DNA from: a bacterium | GTDB taxonomy: Bacteria > Myxococcota_A > Bradymonadia > REDH01 | DNA: 34,836 bases | Assembly (NCBI GenBank): GCA_030427825.1 | Contig: JAUICO010000051.1 | Coordinates: 1-34,836, forward strand | Direction of reading: 5' to 3' | Shown here: positions 12,827 through 22,163 of the stretch, one piece after another | Numbering within the stretch: the stretch's first letter is position 1 | Layout of the letters: each line of letters opens with the position of its first letter | The notes under the pieces: model-generated | Database searches by the model: none | The model's input: only the letters and a program-made list of their open reading frames with translations | What the model was told of the DNA's origin: nothing | Made by a program: the position numbers and the translations under genes

Positions 12827-13846
12827 ATGGCTGCGCGAGTGTGTGCCGCTGCGCTTTCATGCTTCATCGGGGCTGCAGCGTCCGGTTGTGAGGACGATGC
12901 CGTCGAGGCATGGCCCCTCCCAGATGGGTTGCTCGTCGACCCGCTCGACGAGTTGCCGTCCTCTTTGGGTGAGATTGGGCTCTTTCCCCAGAACGGCGAC
13001 CTCTCTCACGTTCCGGCCCGCGTCCACAGCTATGCGCCCAACTACCCTCTCTGGAGCAACGGGCTGGTCAAGGTGCGGCACATCGTTGTGCCCGAGGGAC
13101 AGAGAGTCATTGCACAGCGCGGCGCCGGATGGCTGTTCCCGACGGGCACTCTTCTCTTCAAGACCTTTGCAGCTATGGACGCTGACTGGCCGGGCGGACT
13201 GCGTCCCGTCGAAACCCGCGTCATGCGCAGGAGCCTCGATGGTTGGGACTTCGCTGTATACGTGTGGGACGCTGAAAGCGCGGACGCTGCAATCAGCGAC
13301 GAGCGGCAGATCCACGAGCTGCGTGTTGACGACAACCGCGGCACGATTGAGCATGCGGTTCCAAACACCCTGCAGTGTCGCAAGTGCCATGAGTCCGCCG
13401 TGGACCGGGTGCTGGGCTTCTCGGAGGTACAGCTTGCGGGCCAACAGGGACCTGCGTCGGAGCTCTTCGCCCGTGGTGTCGTGGACCGCGACACCTTTGC
13501 TGAGGCCGAACCGATCACCGGTCCCGACGCATTGACTGAGAGCGTGCTCCAATACTTCCAGGCTGATTGCGTGCACTGTCACAATGACGGTGACGGGCCG
13601 GCGTCATCCTTCGATCTTCGTCCGGCCACGGCACTCGCCAACATCGTGGGGGTCGAGACAGCCAGCAGCGGTAGCGCGAGTGGTATTCGGGTTGTGCCCG
13701 GCGATCCGGAGGCGAGCATTCTCTACCAGGCGGTACGGCGAGCCTCAGATAACGCAGAGCTGAAGTTCATGCCCCTGATCGGCGTGCAGGTCGTCGACGA
13801 AGAACGGGTCGAGACTCTGCGCCAGTGGATTGAGTCGCTGCAGTAG
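12827..13846 (+). CDS. Diheme c-type cytochrome lipoprotein (SO2930/HNE_0200-like)
   Basis: The 339-residue protein starts with a lipoprotein signal peptide and lipobox ASGC (Cys21). Two heme-attachment motifs follow: CRKCH (184-188) and CVHCH (248-252). The middle region, with YPLWSNGLVKVRHIVVP and WLFPTGTLLFKTF, resembles the TIGR03806 family of predicted c-type cytochromes. Methionine 316 or nearby, in the MPLIG segment, could be a distal heme ligand. I chose the ATG at 12827 because it places the lipobox at a normal distance. Longer in-frame starts run into the rpoC end, and no good ribosome-binding site is visible. The next gene encodes a PQQ-type dehydrogenase, so electron transfer from that enzyme is likely. 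Substrate and acceptor are unknown. Confidence 0.8.
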   Translation: MAARVCAAALSCFIGAAASGCEDDAVEAWPLPDGLLVDPLDELPSSLGEIGLFPQNGDLSHVPARVHSYAPNYPLWSNGLVKVRHIVVPEGQRVIAQRGAGWLFPTGTLLFKTFAAMDADWPGGLRPVETRVMRRSLDGWDFAVYVWDAESADAAISDERQIHELRVDDNRGTIEHAVPNTLQCRKCHESAVDRVLGFSEVQLAGQQGPASELFARGVVDRDTFAEAEPITGPDALTESVLQYFQADCVHCHNDGDGPASSFDLRPATALANIVGVETASSGSASGIRVVPGDPEASILYQAVRRASDNAELKFMPLIGVQVVDEERVETLRQWIESLQ

Positions 13847-13888
13847 TGATGAGTCTGATGTCCAACGCAACCAGAGCGAAGAGGAAGT

Positions 13889-15202
13889 ATGCGCGGCAGA
13901 GATGAGTACACAGCCGGGCGGCGTCTGCCGCTGCACGTGCGAGCCCTCAAACACACGTTCCCGGTAGCCGTAGTTGTTATTCTCAGCGCCGGATTCGTGG
14001 CGTGCACCGGCGACGAGCCTGGCGGCGATCCTGGAGTCGATACGGACACCGGCGCAGAGACGGACGCCGGCGACGAGCGAGAGCTGATATTCGTCCCGAT
14101 TACACTCGACGAGGCACAGGTCTCGATGACAGAGGTGGTGTTTGTTCCGGGTACCGATGACGAAGTACTGCTGTTGAACCTGAGTGGAGACGTTACGCAC
14201 GCGCGTACCGACGGCGCGGTTCTCGGTTCGTTTCACCTGAGTGATGTGCACGCCCGGCTGGACTGCGGCCTGCTTTCGGGTGCCTTCGACCCGGACTTCG
14301 CAGACAACGGCTATGTCTATTTCTCGTACTGTACCTCGGACACGGCGAGTGGAGTGTACCGATACGATTTCGACCGTGATGACCTGTCGGCCATCGACGC
14401 GACGGCCGTAGAGATTATTGCCGCCGAAGAGCCCGCGGCGTCACAGCCCTGGCACAATGTCGGGGCGATCGGATTCGATGGGGAAGGGAACCTGTGGGCC
14501 CCGTTCGGCGAGAAGACGGTCGGCGCAAACTCGCAGGACACGGACAACTTCCTGGGCGCGCTGGTGCGCGTCATCCCATCACGTGTCCCCGGCCTGGGGG
14601 GATACGAAGCGGCAGCCGACAACCCCTTTGTCGCGGGTGGCGGGGACCCGGCGATCTATGCCTACGGTCTTCGCTCGCCATGGCGCGCTGCCCTCGATCC
14701 TTTCGGGAACTATTGGATAGGGGACGTCGGCGCTGACCGCTACGAAGAGGTGAATTGGGTCTCGCGTCCCGGACAGAACCTGGGGTGGGCCACACACGAG
14801 GGGCCCTGCGATGGCAGCTGTGGCTCCACCACCCCGCCGGTCGCCGGCTACACCCACGGCGACGACGATGACATCTTCTTTGATGACCCGGACGTGGTGC
14901 CCGCCGGTCCGCGTAGCGTATGGGTGAGCGACGCGTATCCCGCCGGTGGCGACGGTCCCTACGAGGGCCGGCTCGACAACACCATTTTGTGGGGTGAGTT
15001 CTGCATGGGTTTTGTGCGCGCCATCAGCTTCGACGCACAGGGCGTCGTTGCAGACCGGCACGCTGCGCACGCAGAGCACATTTCGAGCGTCAGACTGGGG
15101 CCCGACGGCTACCTGTATGCGACTTCATTCGGCCAGTGCGAAACACGGGACCTCGCGTCGCCTCCGCCGAGCAATCTCTACCGACTTGAGCTGGCGGAGT
15201 AG
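13889..15202 (+). CDS. PQQ-dependent sugar dehydrogenase-like lipoprotein
   Basis: This 437-residue lipoprotein has a signal peptide ending at lipobox FVAC (Cys39) and an Asp/Thr/Gly-rich linker (about 40-63). The rest is a six-bladed beta-propeller of the soluble glucose/aldose dehydrogenase type. Typical blades include AFDPDFADNGYVYFSY, YGLRSPWRAALDP (from about residue 258), WIGDVGADRYEEVNW and GQNLGWATHEGPC. Family members oxidise aldose sugars or related alcohols with PQQ; some homologues lack activity. GAGGAA (13881-13886) precedes the ATG by 2 nt. The gene lies 42 nt after the diheme cytochrome gene and is probably co-transcribed with it. No PQQ synthesis genes are in the window. Confidence 0.78.
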   Translation: MRGRDEYTAGRRLPLHVRALKHTFPVAVVVILSAGFVACTGDEPGGDPGVDTDTGAETDAGDERELIFVPITLDEAQVSMTEVVFVPGTDDEVLLLNLSGDVTHARTDGAVLGSFHLSDVHARLDCGLLSGAFDPDFADNGYVYFSYCTSDTASGVYRYDFDRDDLSAIDATAVEIIAAEEPAASQPWHNVGAIGFDGEGNLWAPFGEKTVGANSQDTDNFLGALVRVIPSRVPGLGGYEAAADNPFVAGGGDPAIYAYGLRSPWRAALDPFGNYWIGDVGADRYEEVNWVSRPGQNLGWATHEGPCDGSCGSTTPPVAGYTHGDDDDIFFDDPDVVPAGPRSVWVSDAYPAGGDGPYEGRLDNTILWGEFCMGFVRAISFDAQGVVADRHAAHAEHISSVRLGPDGYLYATSFGQCETRDLASPPPSNLYRLELAE

Positions 15203-15240
15203 GGTCAACCCCGGCCAACGGACGCCGCGTGCCCCGCGCG

Positions 15241-15900
15241 CTAGATGTCGAACTCATAGCCGAGCGTGAGGATGTGTCGCGTGCTGACGGGTGTGCGGCC
15301 AATCGAACTTCGCACCTGGTAACCGATTTGCACGGTGTGGTCGTCGAATTCTCGAGCGAGTCCCACGCCGAGGCGCCAGCGGCTGGCGTGAAAGCGCTCT
15401 TCTTCTGACGCAAGTGCGAAGAGTTCTGCGTCGCCGTTGACCTCCCAGTCGTCGGCAAACTCCCACGACACGCGGGCTCGATTTCGCAACACGTGCTCCC
15501 ACAGGTGGGACTTCTTCTTTTCGACAAGAGTGTGCTGCGAGCGTACCCGCAGCGAGAGGACGACATCATCGATGCTGTGTCGCAGGGTCAGCTGCGCGTA
15601 GGGGCGGTGGTGGATTCGCCACTCGTCGGGACGGTGCTCCGCGATAAAGCGGTAGCCGACCTCAGGCCGAATGCTGCGGTGTCCGCGCCAGCCGAGGGCA
15701 AGCTCGGGCATCGCCTTGTCGAGGCGGGACATATCGTCATTGAAGCGCAGGTGTTGTGTGATGGACACACGCAGGTCGTCGACCGGCTCGAACTGCAGGG
15801 TCCCTTCCAGCCACAGCTCTGCGTCGGACTGGGCGTAGGCGGCCGAGGAGCAGAGTGTCGCCATCAGCAGGGCGACGACGACCCTTTTCAGTGTCTTCAT
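15241..15900 (-). CDS. DUF2490-type outer-membrane beta-barrel protein
   Basis: The 219-residue product has a Sec signal peptide (MKTLKRVVVALLMATLCSSA, then AYAQ). Alternating amphipathic beta-strands rich in Arg, His, Trp and Tyr follow. It ends in ILTLGYEFDI, a barrel-like terminal strand. The pattern (ELWLEGTLQFEPVDDLRVSI, RIHHRPYAQLTLRH) fits DUF2490 proteins, small outer-membrane barrels of unknown function. The ATG at 15900 overlaps the TGA of the upstream DUF4956 gene in an ATGA junction, so the two are translationally coupled. An AGGGAG lies just upstream. Placement in an operon with a VTC and a DUF4956 protein suggests the outer-membrane part of the same envelope process. Confidence 0.7.
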   Translation of the reverse strand: MKTLKRVVVALLMATLCSSAAYAQSDAELWLEGTLQFEPVDDLRVSITQHLRFNDDMSRLDKAMPELALGWRGHRSIRPEVGYRFIAEHRPDEWRIHHRPYAQLTLRHSIDDVVLSLRVRSQHTLVEKKKSHLWEHVLRNRARVSWEFADDWEVNGDAELFALASEEERFHASRWRLGVGLAREFDDHTVQIGYQVRSSIGRTPVSTRHILTLGYEFDI

Positions 15901-16538
15901 GAGATCTCCCTCACACCCTTCGATTCCGCCCATGACACCCGAATGCGTGCGGTGTCCTGCAACAGATCCACCTGATAGATCTCGGCGCGTTGAATCGGCA
16001 GCCCGGTTCTCTCCCGGATATCCGCCGCCAGGTCAGCTTCGCGGCCGGGCTTCAACAGCTCCAGGTTGTCGTAGATGATCGTCGATTCCTCGTATCGACG
16101 TCCTCGAGCGGAGTACTCGAGGACCCAGGTGCTGGCGACGATGGACACGTTCACGAACATGAGTTCAGCGAGGCTGATCTTCTTGTTTGCGACGGCGTTC
16201 AGGATGGCCAGGCCGATAACGACGAACAGGTAGGTCAGGTCGCGTATTCGTATCGGTTCCGTGCGGTATCGCAGGATGCCGAACACAGCGAAAAGGCCCA
16301 GCGCAAAACCGAGCTCAATCGGCACTTTCCGCAGCAGAAAGCAGGTCAGAAAGGTGATGATGTTGAACGCGAAGTACGTGAACACGTATTCGTTCCAACG
16401 ATAAAGTCGTACGTAGATGAGTCGCACGACGACGAAGGCCGCCAGGAGGTTGATTCCCAGGCGGACCACGAGCTTGAAGAATCCATCGGGGTCGATGAGT
16501 TGGTCGACACCGACGACATCGAGCAGCACGTCAATCAT
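15897..16538 (-). CDS. DUF4956 integral membrane protein
   Basis: This 213-residue protein has four predicted membrane segments (about residues 22-44, 51-69, 74-90, 101-117) and a soluble C-terminal domain (about 140-213). The conserved DUF4956 signature FGILRYRTEPIRIRDLTYLF sits between the third and fourth segments. DUF4956 genes are recurrently found next to VTC-domain polyphosphate polymerase genes and CotH genes. Their exact function is not established; a membrane partner or conduit for the VTC enzyme is one possibility. The start overlaps the VTC gene end by 8 nt and the stop overlaps the next start by 4 nt, marking a tightly coupled three-gene operon. Confidence 0.85.
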   Translation of the reverse strand: MIDVLLDVVGVDQLIDPDGFFKLVVRLGINLLAAFVVVRLIYVRLYRWNEYVFTYFAFNIITFLTCFLLRKVPIELGFALGLFAVFGILRYRTEPIRIRDLTYLFVVIGLAILNAVANKKISLAELMFVNVSIVASTWVLEYSARGRRYEESTIIYDNLELLKPGREADLAADIRERTGLPIQRAEIYQVDLLQDTARIRVSWAESKGVREIS

Positions 16539-17367
16539 GGGCGTATCGACTCAGGGTTCTGAGGACGGGTTTGAAACGGTTGGGACGGGCGTCTTCTCTC
16601 AGCGAAGCGATCGCGACGCAATACTTACTGAGGCGCTGTGGACGAACGTGCAGCGCGCGGAAGGCGAGCATTCCCGGTGAACGCGGCTGAAAGCGCGGCT
16701 GCTTCAGCTCGGCGATCACTGCGCCGGGAAAGGACACGGACCTGTCTCCGATGGCAGCGGCGTACCCGAAGTCGAGCGTAATCCGCTCGTTGCTCTCGCG
16801 TCCGACGAGGGTCACCCGCCAGAAATCGATGTCCACGTCCGGCGCCAGGTTCTCCGGGTCCACGGCACTGAACTTCCGAAGCGCCTCCGCCTCGTCATCT
16901 CCGATTCTCGCGTTCGTATCGTCGCACACAGAGCGCACCTTCGACGTGCGTCCGTACACGTCCTTTCGCTTCAACTCGCAGTATACGAGGTCGCGCTCGA
17001 CGTAGCGCCGCACGCGAAACTTGAGCCGTGGCCGCACACCGCGCCGGTGCATGTTGTAGAGCGCGAGGTCTTCGGTATCGTGATAGCGCGTCAGATAGTG
17101 GGCAATGCGCTGTCCGGCAGAGAGCACGACGCTGAAGTCATCGTTCAGCGACGCGAGCAGACCGGCTGCCTGATCCACTGACAGGACGAACTTGGTATCG
17201 ACGCGCTTGAGCAGGGCGCGGCTGAGCACCAGCTCCATGTCGGCCGGTTCCATATCCTGCAGCGCTGCGAGGATCGTGGCGAACCCGGGAGCCCTCGGCC
17301 CCACCGCGGGACCGCGTTTATCGCTGTCTGCTCCGGATTCGGACCCGGAATCACTGACTACGTCCAT
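16531..17367 (-). CDS. VTC-domain polyphosphate polymerase-like protein
   Basis: The 278-residue protein has an acidic, Ser-rich N-terminus (about 1-28) and a VTC tunnel domain (about 45-265). The hallmark basic and acidic residues are present: KRVDTKF (54-60), KFRVRRY (116-122), the E131/K133 pair in CELKRK, RITLDFGY (195-202), the E220/K222 pair in IAELKQP, and SKY (247-249). In eukaryotic Vtc4 these residues bind polyphosphate, ATP and metal and make polyphosphate. Bacterial homologues are often annotated as polymerases but are poorly characterised. It is the first gene of the VTC-DUF4956-DUF2490 operon, and AGGAG lies 12 nt upstream of the ATG. The catalytic set looks intact, so activity is plausible. 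Confidence 0.85.
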   Translation of the reverse strand: MDVVSDSGSESGADSDKRGPAVGPRAPGFATILAALQDMEPADMELVLSRALLKRVDTKFVLSVDQAAGLLASLNDDFSVVLSAGQRIAHYLTRYHDTEDLALYNMHRRGVRPRLKFRVRRYVERDLVYCELKRKDVYGRTSKVRSVCDDTNARIGDDEAEALRKFSAVDPENLAPDVDIDFWRVTLVGRESNERITLDFGYAAAIGDRSVSFPGAVIAELKQPRFQPRSPGMLAFRALHVRPQRLSKYCVAIASLREDARPNRFKPVLRTLSRYAHD

Positions 17368-17562
17368 CGCTTTGATCTGCTCCTCTCGCAGGGTGCGTCA
17401 CCATACCCTGCTCAGGATGTACGGTAGCACAATCGCAGTGCTGGAACACGCTCGCGCCATGCAATCAGTGGTGCGGACGAGGAAGCGTTCGTTCACAGCG
17501 CCGCACCGCTGGGCTATTGCGCGGCGGTACGCGTGGCTGCTTCCGCGCGATGTGGAGTAACC

Positions 17563-19140
17563 ATGGCCGCAAAGAGCGCAGGACGCGCAGGGCTGATAGC
17601 CGCAATCGTCATCGTCGGCGCGCTATTGCTCCTGGTCTGGAGGACCGCCGCGCATCCCGGTGTGCGCCCCTGGGCCGCGGGCGTCGTGTTTCTCGATGAC
17701 AACGGCGACGGCAGGCGCGGCGTCGGTGAAGCAGGCATCGCGGGTGTCGGAGTCTCGGACGGACGACACATCTCCGTGACAGACGCGCTGGGTCGCTATG
17801 CCCTGCCCGCGCGCGAGGACGCGACCTTCTTCGTGATCAAGCCGGCCGGCTTTTCCGTACCCCTCAACGCCGAGAACCTTCCCCAATTCTACTACCACCA
17901 CCGGCCGGGAGGTTCGCCGGACACGGAGTACCCGGGCATCGCTCCCACCGGACGCATCCCTCACCCGCTGAATTTCGCGATGCAGCGCTCGGCGCAACCC
18001 GAGAGCTTCCAGGTGCTGCTGCTCGCCGACCCGCAGCCTCGCGACCAGCTTGAAGTGGACTATGTTCGGCGCGACGTGCTCGAACCCCTCGCCGGCAGCC
18101 CGGCGCTATTCGGGATCACCCTCGGCGATATCATGTTCGATGATCTCTCGCTCTTCGAGAGCATGAACACCGCGATCGCCGGGATTGGGATCCCCTGGTA
18201 CAACGTAGTCGGCAACCACGACCTGAACATGGACGTCAGCAGCGACCACGAATCTGTTGAGACCTTTCGCCGATATTTCGGACCAAACTACTACAGCTTC
18301 GATTACGGGCCGGCGCACTTTCTCGTGCTCGATAACGTGTCGTGGAAAGCCGACCCGCCGGGATTCGACGGCCAACTCGACGAAGAGCAGCTCGAGTTTG
18401 TTCGCAATGACCTCGCGCTCATCCCACCCGACCGGCCCCTCGTCATCTTCATGCACGTTCCGCTGGACGAGGTGGGGAATCGCTCAGAGCTGTTTCGATT
18501 GATTGAAGATCGCCCCCTCTGTGTGTCGGTGTCGGGACACACACATTTCATGGACCACCGCTTCCTGGATGAAGAGCACGGCTGGCAGGGCGCCGAACCT
18601 CACCATCACATCGTAAACGTCACTGTGAGCGGCAGTTGGTGGTCCGGTGCTGCAGATGACGCAGGAATCCCACACGCCACCATGAACGACGGCTCGCCCA
18701 ATGGATACGGAGTCCTCACCATCTCAGCGGACTCGTATCGCTACGAATATCGGTCTGCCGACGAGGGGCCCGAGCATCAGATGCGGATTCACGGACCCTC
18801 GCAGGTATCGCAATCCCGGGAGGACCCCGCACAATACTACGTCAATGTGTTTGGAGGCTCGGAGCGCTCTCGCGTAGAGCTTCGCGTCGGCGATGGACGT
18901 TGGCGACGTCTGCGCCGGGTGCAGCAGGCAGACCCTGCGTATGTAGAGCTGTTTGAGCGCGATCGCGAGCTCGAAGCGCCGTATCGTTCCCTCCCCCATC
19001 CACGCAACTCAACCCATCTGTGGCGTTGGACGATGCCACGCAATCTGGCGCCCGGCACACACATGCTTGAGCTTCGATCGACGGACCTCTTCGGCCATGT
19101 CGTGACCGGACGCCACGAAGTGGTCGTCTCCCCGGACTGA
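17563..19140 (+). CDS. Membrane-anchored calcineurin-like phosphoesterase
   Basis: The 525-residue protein has an N-terminal membrane segment (about 10-27) that may be an uncleaved anchor or a signal peptide. An N-terminal beta domain follows (about 38-140, with DDNGDGRRGVGEAGIAGV typical of MetallophosN). The metallophosphatase core carries D156 in DPQ, GD (188-189), GNHD (217-220), H298 in FMHVP, and GHTH (325-328). The C-terminus (about 390-525) is a beta domain of the MetallophosC type. All metal ligands appear present, so a periplasm-facing phosphomonoesterase or phosphodiesterase is likely; the substrate is unknown. I chose the ATG at 17563 because GGAG (17554-17557) lies 5 nt upstream. 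It is divergent from the VTC operon across about 195 nt. Confidence 0.85.
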   Translation: MAAKSAGRAGLIAAIVIVGALLLLVWRTAAHPGVRPWAAGVVFLDDNGDGRRGVGEAGIAGVGVSDGRHISVTDALGRYALPAREDATFFVIKPAGFSVPLNAENLPQFYYHHRPGGSPDTEYPGIAPTGRIPHPLNFAMQRSAQPESFQVLLLADPQPRDQLEVDYVRRDVLEPLAGSPALFGITLGDIMFDDLSLFESMNTAIAGIGIPWYNVVGNHDLNMDVSSDHESVETFRRYFGPNYYSFDYGPAHFLVLDNVSWKADPPGFDGQLDEEQLEFVRNDLALIPPDRPLVIFMHVPLDEVGNRSELFRLIEDRPLCVSVSGHTHFMDHRFLDEEHGWQGAEPHHHIVNVTVSGSWWSGAADDAGIPHATMNDGSPNGYGVLTISADSYRYEYRSADEGPEHQMRIHGPSQVSQSREDPAQYYVNVFGGSERSRVELRVGDGRWRRLRRVQQADPAYVELFERDRELEAPYRSLPHPRNSTHLWRWTMPRNLAPGTHMLELRSTDLFGHVVTGRHEVVVSPD

Positions 19141-19141
19141 T

Positions 19142-19157
19142 CTCGCCTCGAGGCGAG
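19142..19157. terminator. Perfect 16-bp palindrome at a convergent gene junction
   Basis: CTCGCCTCGAGGCGAG starts one base after the phosphoesterase stop codon and folds as a 6-bp stem with a TCGA loop. It sits in the 73-nt gap between two convergent genes and could serve as a bidirectional 3'-end hairpin. There is no T-run on either strand, so intrinsic termination is uncertain. Confidence 0.3.
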
Positions 19158-19213
19158 GGCGGCAGCTGCGCACGCTGCTTCCCGACGCAGCCACCCTGCG
19201 CCGCATCATGTCG

Positions 19214-21922
19214 TCAGGGAGCCGCTCTCGGAAAGCCCTGCCAACCGATCGCGCCCTCGGAGTTGGGCCCGGGTGAGAGAGGATGCAGGCGGTAGTCGCC
19301 ACGCTCCGGCGCGATGAACACGGGCGGCGCCGAAGAGTTGTTTGAACCGGAGACGCCGCCGGGCAGGTCCTGCACGATGCTCTCGTCGACCCGAATATCG
19401 GCCGGGTCCCAGTCCGTCTGCAGGGCGGTGTCGCTTCCCCAGATGATGCTGCGTTCAAATGCTGTGCGGACGATGGCGTCCGCGTCTGCCCCGTCACGAT
19501 CGCTCGCATAGTAGCCCAGCGACGTGTTGTTCACGAACGTGCTGTTGCTGAATGAGGGCAGCGCATCGGCATCCCGAAACTTGTCATCCATGCGGGCCGC
19601 GATGTCTGCGTTGAACACGAGCACATTCGAGAACTGCGGGCTGCCTGCTGTGAGCGCAAAGCCTTTGTCGAAGAGATCGTACACGACGGTGTTTGAAATC
19701 TCCGGGTTGGAGTTCTCGGTGTCGATTCCGTCGTCGTCCGTTCCTGAAACATAGAGTCTGGATACGCGAAACTCCGCGATGTCACCGGCAGGGGTGTTTG
19801 AGAGATAGAGCGCGTCGTTGTCGTCGTCGCCGCGGATTTCTGAGATCGTGGTGTCTGCAATCAGCGCTTCGCCTCGCACGACTTCAAGCCCGCAGGCCAA
19901 CCGATTGTACGCGGACGACGCTACCGTAAGGTCGGTGTCGAAGGTGAGCAGACCTTTGCCCCTGCTGTCGGCGATGAGAGATCGCGTGATCTCAAGAGCG
20001 CCCCCGCGACTGCGCATGATGTACGCGCAACAGTGTCTGAACTCGTCGTTTCGTTCCCAGAACGCGTCGCCGCCGTGGGTGAAGAAGACATTGCGGTAGA
20101 TGCCGTGATCGAATCCGTCGTGGTGGTCGATCTGCTCCCAACCGTCGCCAGGGTCTGAGGCGAAGAAGTAGATCGGCTCTGCCTCGGTACCGAGCGCCTC
20201 AACAGACCCGAGTACCTCGATACGGGCGCTATCATCCAGCATCACGAGGGTGCCTTCCGAGATGCTCAGCAGCTCGCCTTCCGGGACTGTCGTCGGCCCT
20301 GTGACGTGAATTATCGAGTCGCGGTCCCACTCCAGGTCTGCGCCGGCCAGTACCCCGCTGACCTGCCGCGCATCGGATACAGCGTCTGCCGCAGATGTGA
20401 CCGAGACACCATGCACCTCGCGGAGGTCGCCGAAGGCGACCTCAACGTCGTACTCGCCCGCGTCGTCGAAGTAGACGGTTACGCTTCCGGTCCCATTGTG
20501 TGTGAGCACCGCGGAGCGGTCGACCGTCACTACGTCGCCGTTCCCGTCGCGGACGATCACCTCGCCGCTCTGGCGAAAGGAGGCGACATCGAGCGCATCC
20601 GGGCCGAAGAGTTCAATACGCACCGTGAGTCCGGTGCCGGCGACGGCCTGGGTCGGGCCGCTCAAATACATGCGCCGCACGCAAGCGAGGGCCTGAATCT
20701 CAGAGAGGCTGAACCCCTGAATCCGGTCGTGCCCCTGGTCGGCTACAATGATCAGGTCCTGCCCGATGTCGATGATCAGTGTATCGGGAGAGTTGAAGCG
20801 ACCCGGCGTCAGGTCGCTTGAGCTGCTGTAGCCTCCGAAGCGAAACACCTCGGTGAGGTGATCGGGTTCAAGAACCCGCACCCGGGTTTCGTCGTCATCG
20901 CCTTCGTCGACCGTGTACACATACCCGAACTGGTCGATATCGACGCCGTTTGGTGTGCCGACAAAGCCGCCGATTCGCGTGATAAAGCTCAGGTCGCTGT
21001 AGCGATACACGACCAGGTTATTCGGCCCCTCGTCGCAGACGTAGACGCGATCGCGCACCTCGTCGATCACGAAGTTCTCGGGTTCGTCGAGGTTCCCGTC
21101 TTCACCGGGCTCGCCATAGGAACCGTCGCCGAAGCGAGCCAGGTAGTTTCCCTCTTCGTCGAAGATCTGCACGTCTCGTCGGGCACCGCGTGCGTTGTCT
21201 TTGGCATCATCGCTGACAAAGAGCCGTCGCAGGCGGTCGGTTCGGGCGGCCTGGAGACGAACGAACTCGCCGTCACCGGGGTTGTCTCGGTCCGGGGCGA
21301 AGGCGCCGATGAATCGGTCAAACTCGTAGTAGGGCGGGCTGTTCGGGTCTTCGGCAGGCTGTAGCACCTGGATGCGGCCGTTGCCCTGCTCGACGATGTA
21401 CAGAGCGCCGGTGTCCGGGTCGGCAGCGAAACCGGAGACACCGCGAAACTCGAACTCGCCTGATCCGCCGGGCCCCGGGTTCGCGCCCCAATCAACGAGG
21501 GGATCGATGAAGTCGCTGCGTTGCGCCGGGTCGTCCGTGCGGGTGTCGAAGAGGTGCACCTCTTCGTAGTCACTGTCTTCGTCGCCGGCGATGAGAATGC
21601 CCCCGGGGGTGAGGAAGATCGCATCCGGCTTGCCGAAGGCGCCGAGCTCGTCACGGCTGCCGGATCGACCGGCGATCCACAGCGGCTCGACGATGGTTTC
21701 CTCCGTGGGCGCTTCGCACTCCGGATCGACGACCTCGATCGGCACATCGGGTCGCGGCCCGGTGTCCAGGTCAGTGGCATCGGAGTCGCCGAGATCGAAG
21801 CCGGTATCCAGGCCCGTATCGGGCTCGCCGCCTCCGTCGTCCGTGCAGGCAGAGATCGCGAAAGCTGCCGCCAGGGCGAGGGGCAGCGACGCTGCGCGGA
21901 GTCGTTGGTTGCGGATTGACAT
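19214..21922 (-). CDS. NHL-repeat and parallel beta-helix lipoprotein
   Basis: This 902-residue lipoprotein has lipobox ISAC (Cys26) and a long Asp/Thr/Gly linker (about 27-60). An NHL-type beta-propeller (about 70-415) contains repeats such as GVSGFAADPDTGALYIVEQG and NGVDIDQFGYVYTVDEGDDD. An Ig-like segment (about 420-535) follows. A right-handed parallel beta-helix (about 538-870) contains DDDGIDTENSNPEISNTVVY and LFDKGFALTAGSPQFSNVLV. That DDGID...DKG pattern resembles beta-helix domains often found with CotH proteins. The ATG at 21922 has GGGAGG just upstream. It is divergent from the first CotH gene. No enzymatic motif is seen; a surface scaffold, ligand-binding protein or kinase substrate is possible. 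Confidence 0.75.
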   Translation of the reverse strand: MSIRNQRLRAASLPLALAAAFAISACTDDGGGEPDTGLDTGFDLGDSDATDLDTGPRPDVPIEVVDPECEAPTEETIVEPLWIAGRSGSRDELGAFGKPDAIFLTPGGILIAGDEDSDYEEVHLFDTRTDDPAQRSDFIDPLVDWGANPGPGGSGEFEFRGVSGFAADPDTGALYIVEQGNGRIQVLQPAEDPNSPPYYEFDRFIGAFAPDRDNPGDGEFVRLQAARTDRLRRLFVSDDAKDNARGARRDVQIFDEEGNYLARFGDGSYGEPGEDGNLDEPENFVIDEVRDRVYVCDEGPNNLVVYRYSDLSFITRIGGFVGTPNGVDIDQFGYVYTVDEGDDDETRVRVLEPDHLTEVFRFGGYSSSSDLTPGRFNSPDTLIIDIGQDLIIVADQGHDRIQGFSLSEIQALACVRRMYLSGPTQAVAGTGLTVRIELFGPDALDVASFRQSGEVIVRDGNGDVVTVDRSAVLTHNGTGSVTVYFDDAGEYDVEVAFGDLREVHGVSVTSAADAVSDARQVSGVLAGADLEWDRDSIIHVTGPTTVPEGELLSISEGTLVMLDDSARIEVLGSVEALGTEAEPIYFFASDPGDGWEQIDHHDGFDHGIYRNVFFTHGGDAFWERNDEFRHCCAYIMRSRGGALEITRSLIADSRGKGLLTFDTDLTVASSAYNRLACGLEVVRGEALIADTTISEIRGDDDNDALYLSNTPAGDIAEFRVSRLYVSGTDDDGIDTENSNPEISNTVVYDLFDKGFALTAGSPQFSNVLVFNADIAARMDDKFRDADALPSFSNSTFVNNTSLGYYASDRDGADADAIVRTAFERSIIWGSDTALQTDWDPADIRVDESIVQDLPGGVSGSNNSSAPPVFIAPERGDYRLHPLSPGPNSEGAIGWQGFPRAAP

Positions 21923-22163
21923 GCGACCTCCCGGGCGAGCTGGGCTGTGGCTCGCGAGTGTGCGTTCTTTGCTGTTTGGGCGAGTGGACCGCGCTGCGGA
22001 CATCGCCTGTACGGCGCCGGCATCGGCCGATCGTGACAGCGATGCTCCCATAGCACCCTTCGGCGTCGGTGGCACATCGCGATATGCCACCGGCTCTGTC
22101 CGGAACGCCCCTTTTCCGCTACCCTTACGTGCCCGCCATGGTCGGCAGTGCCCGCGTTCAGGA

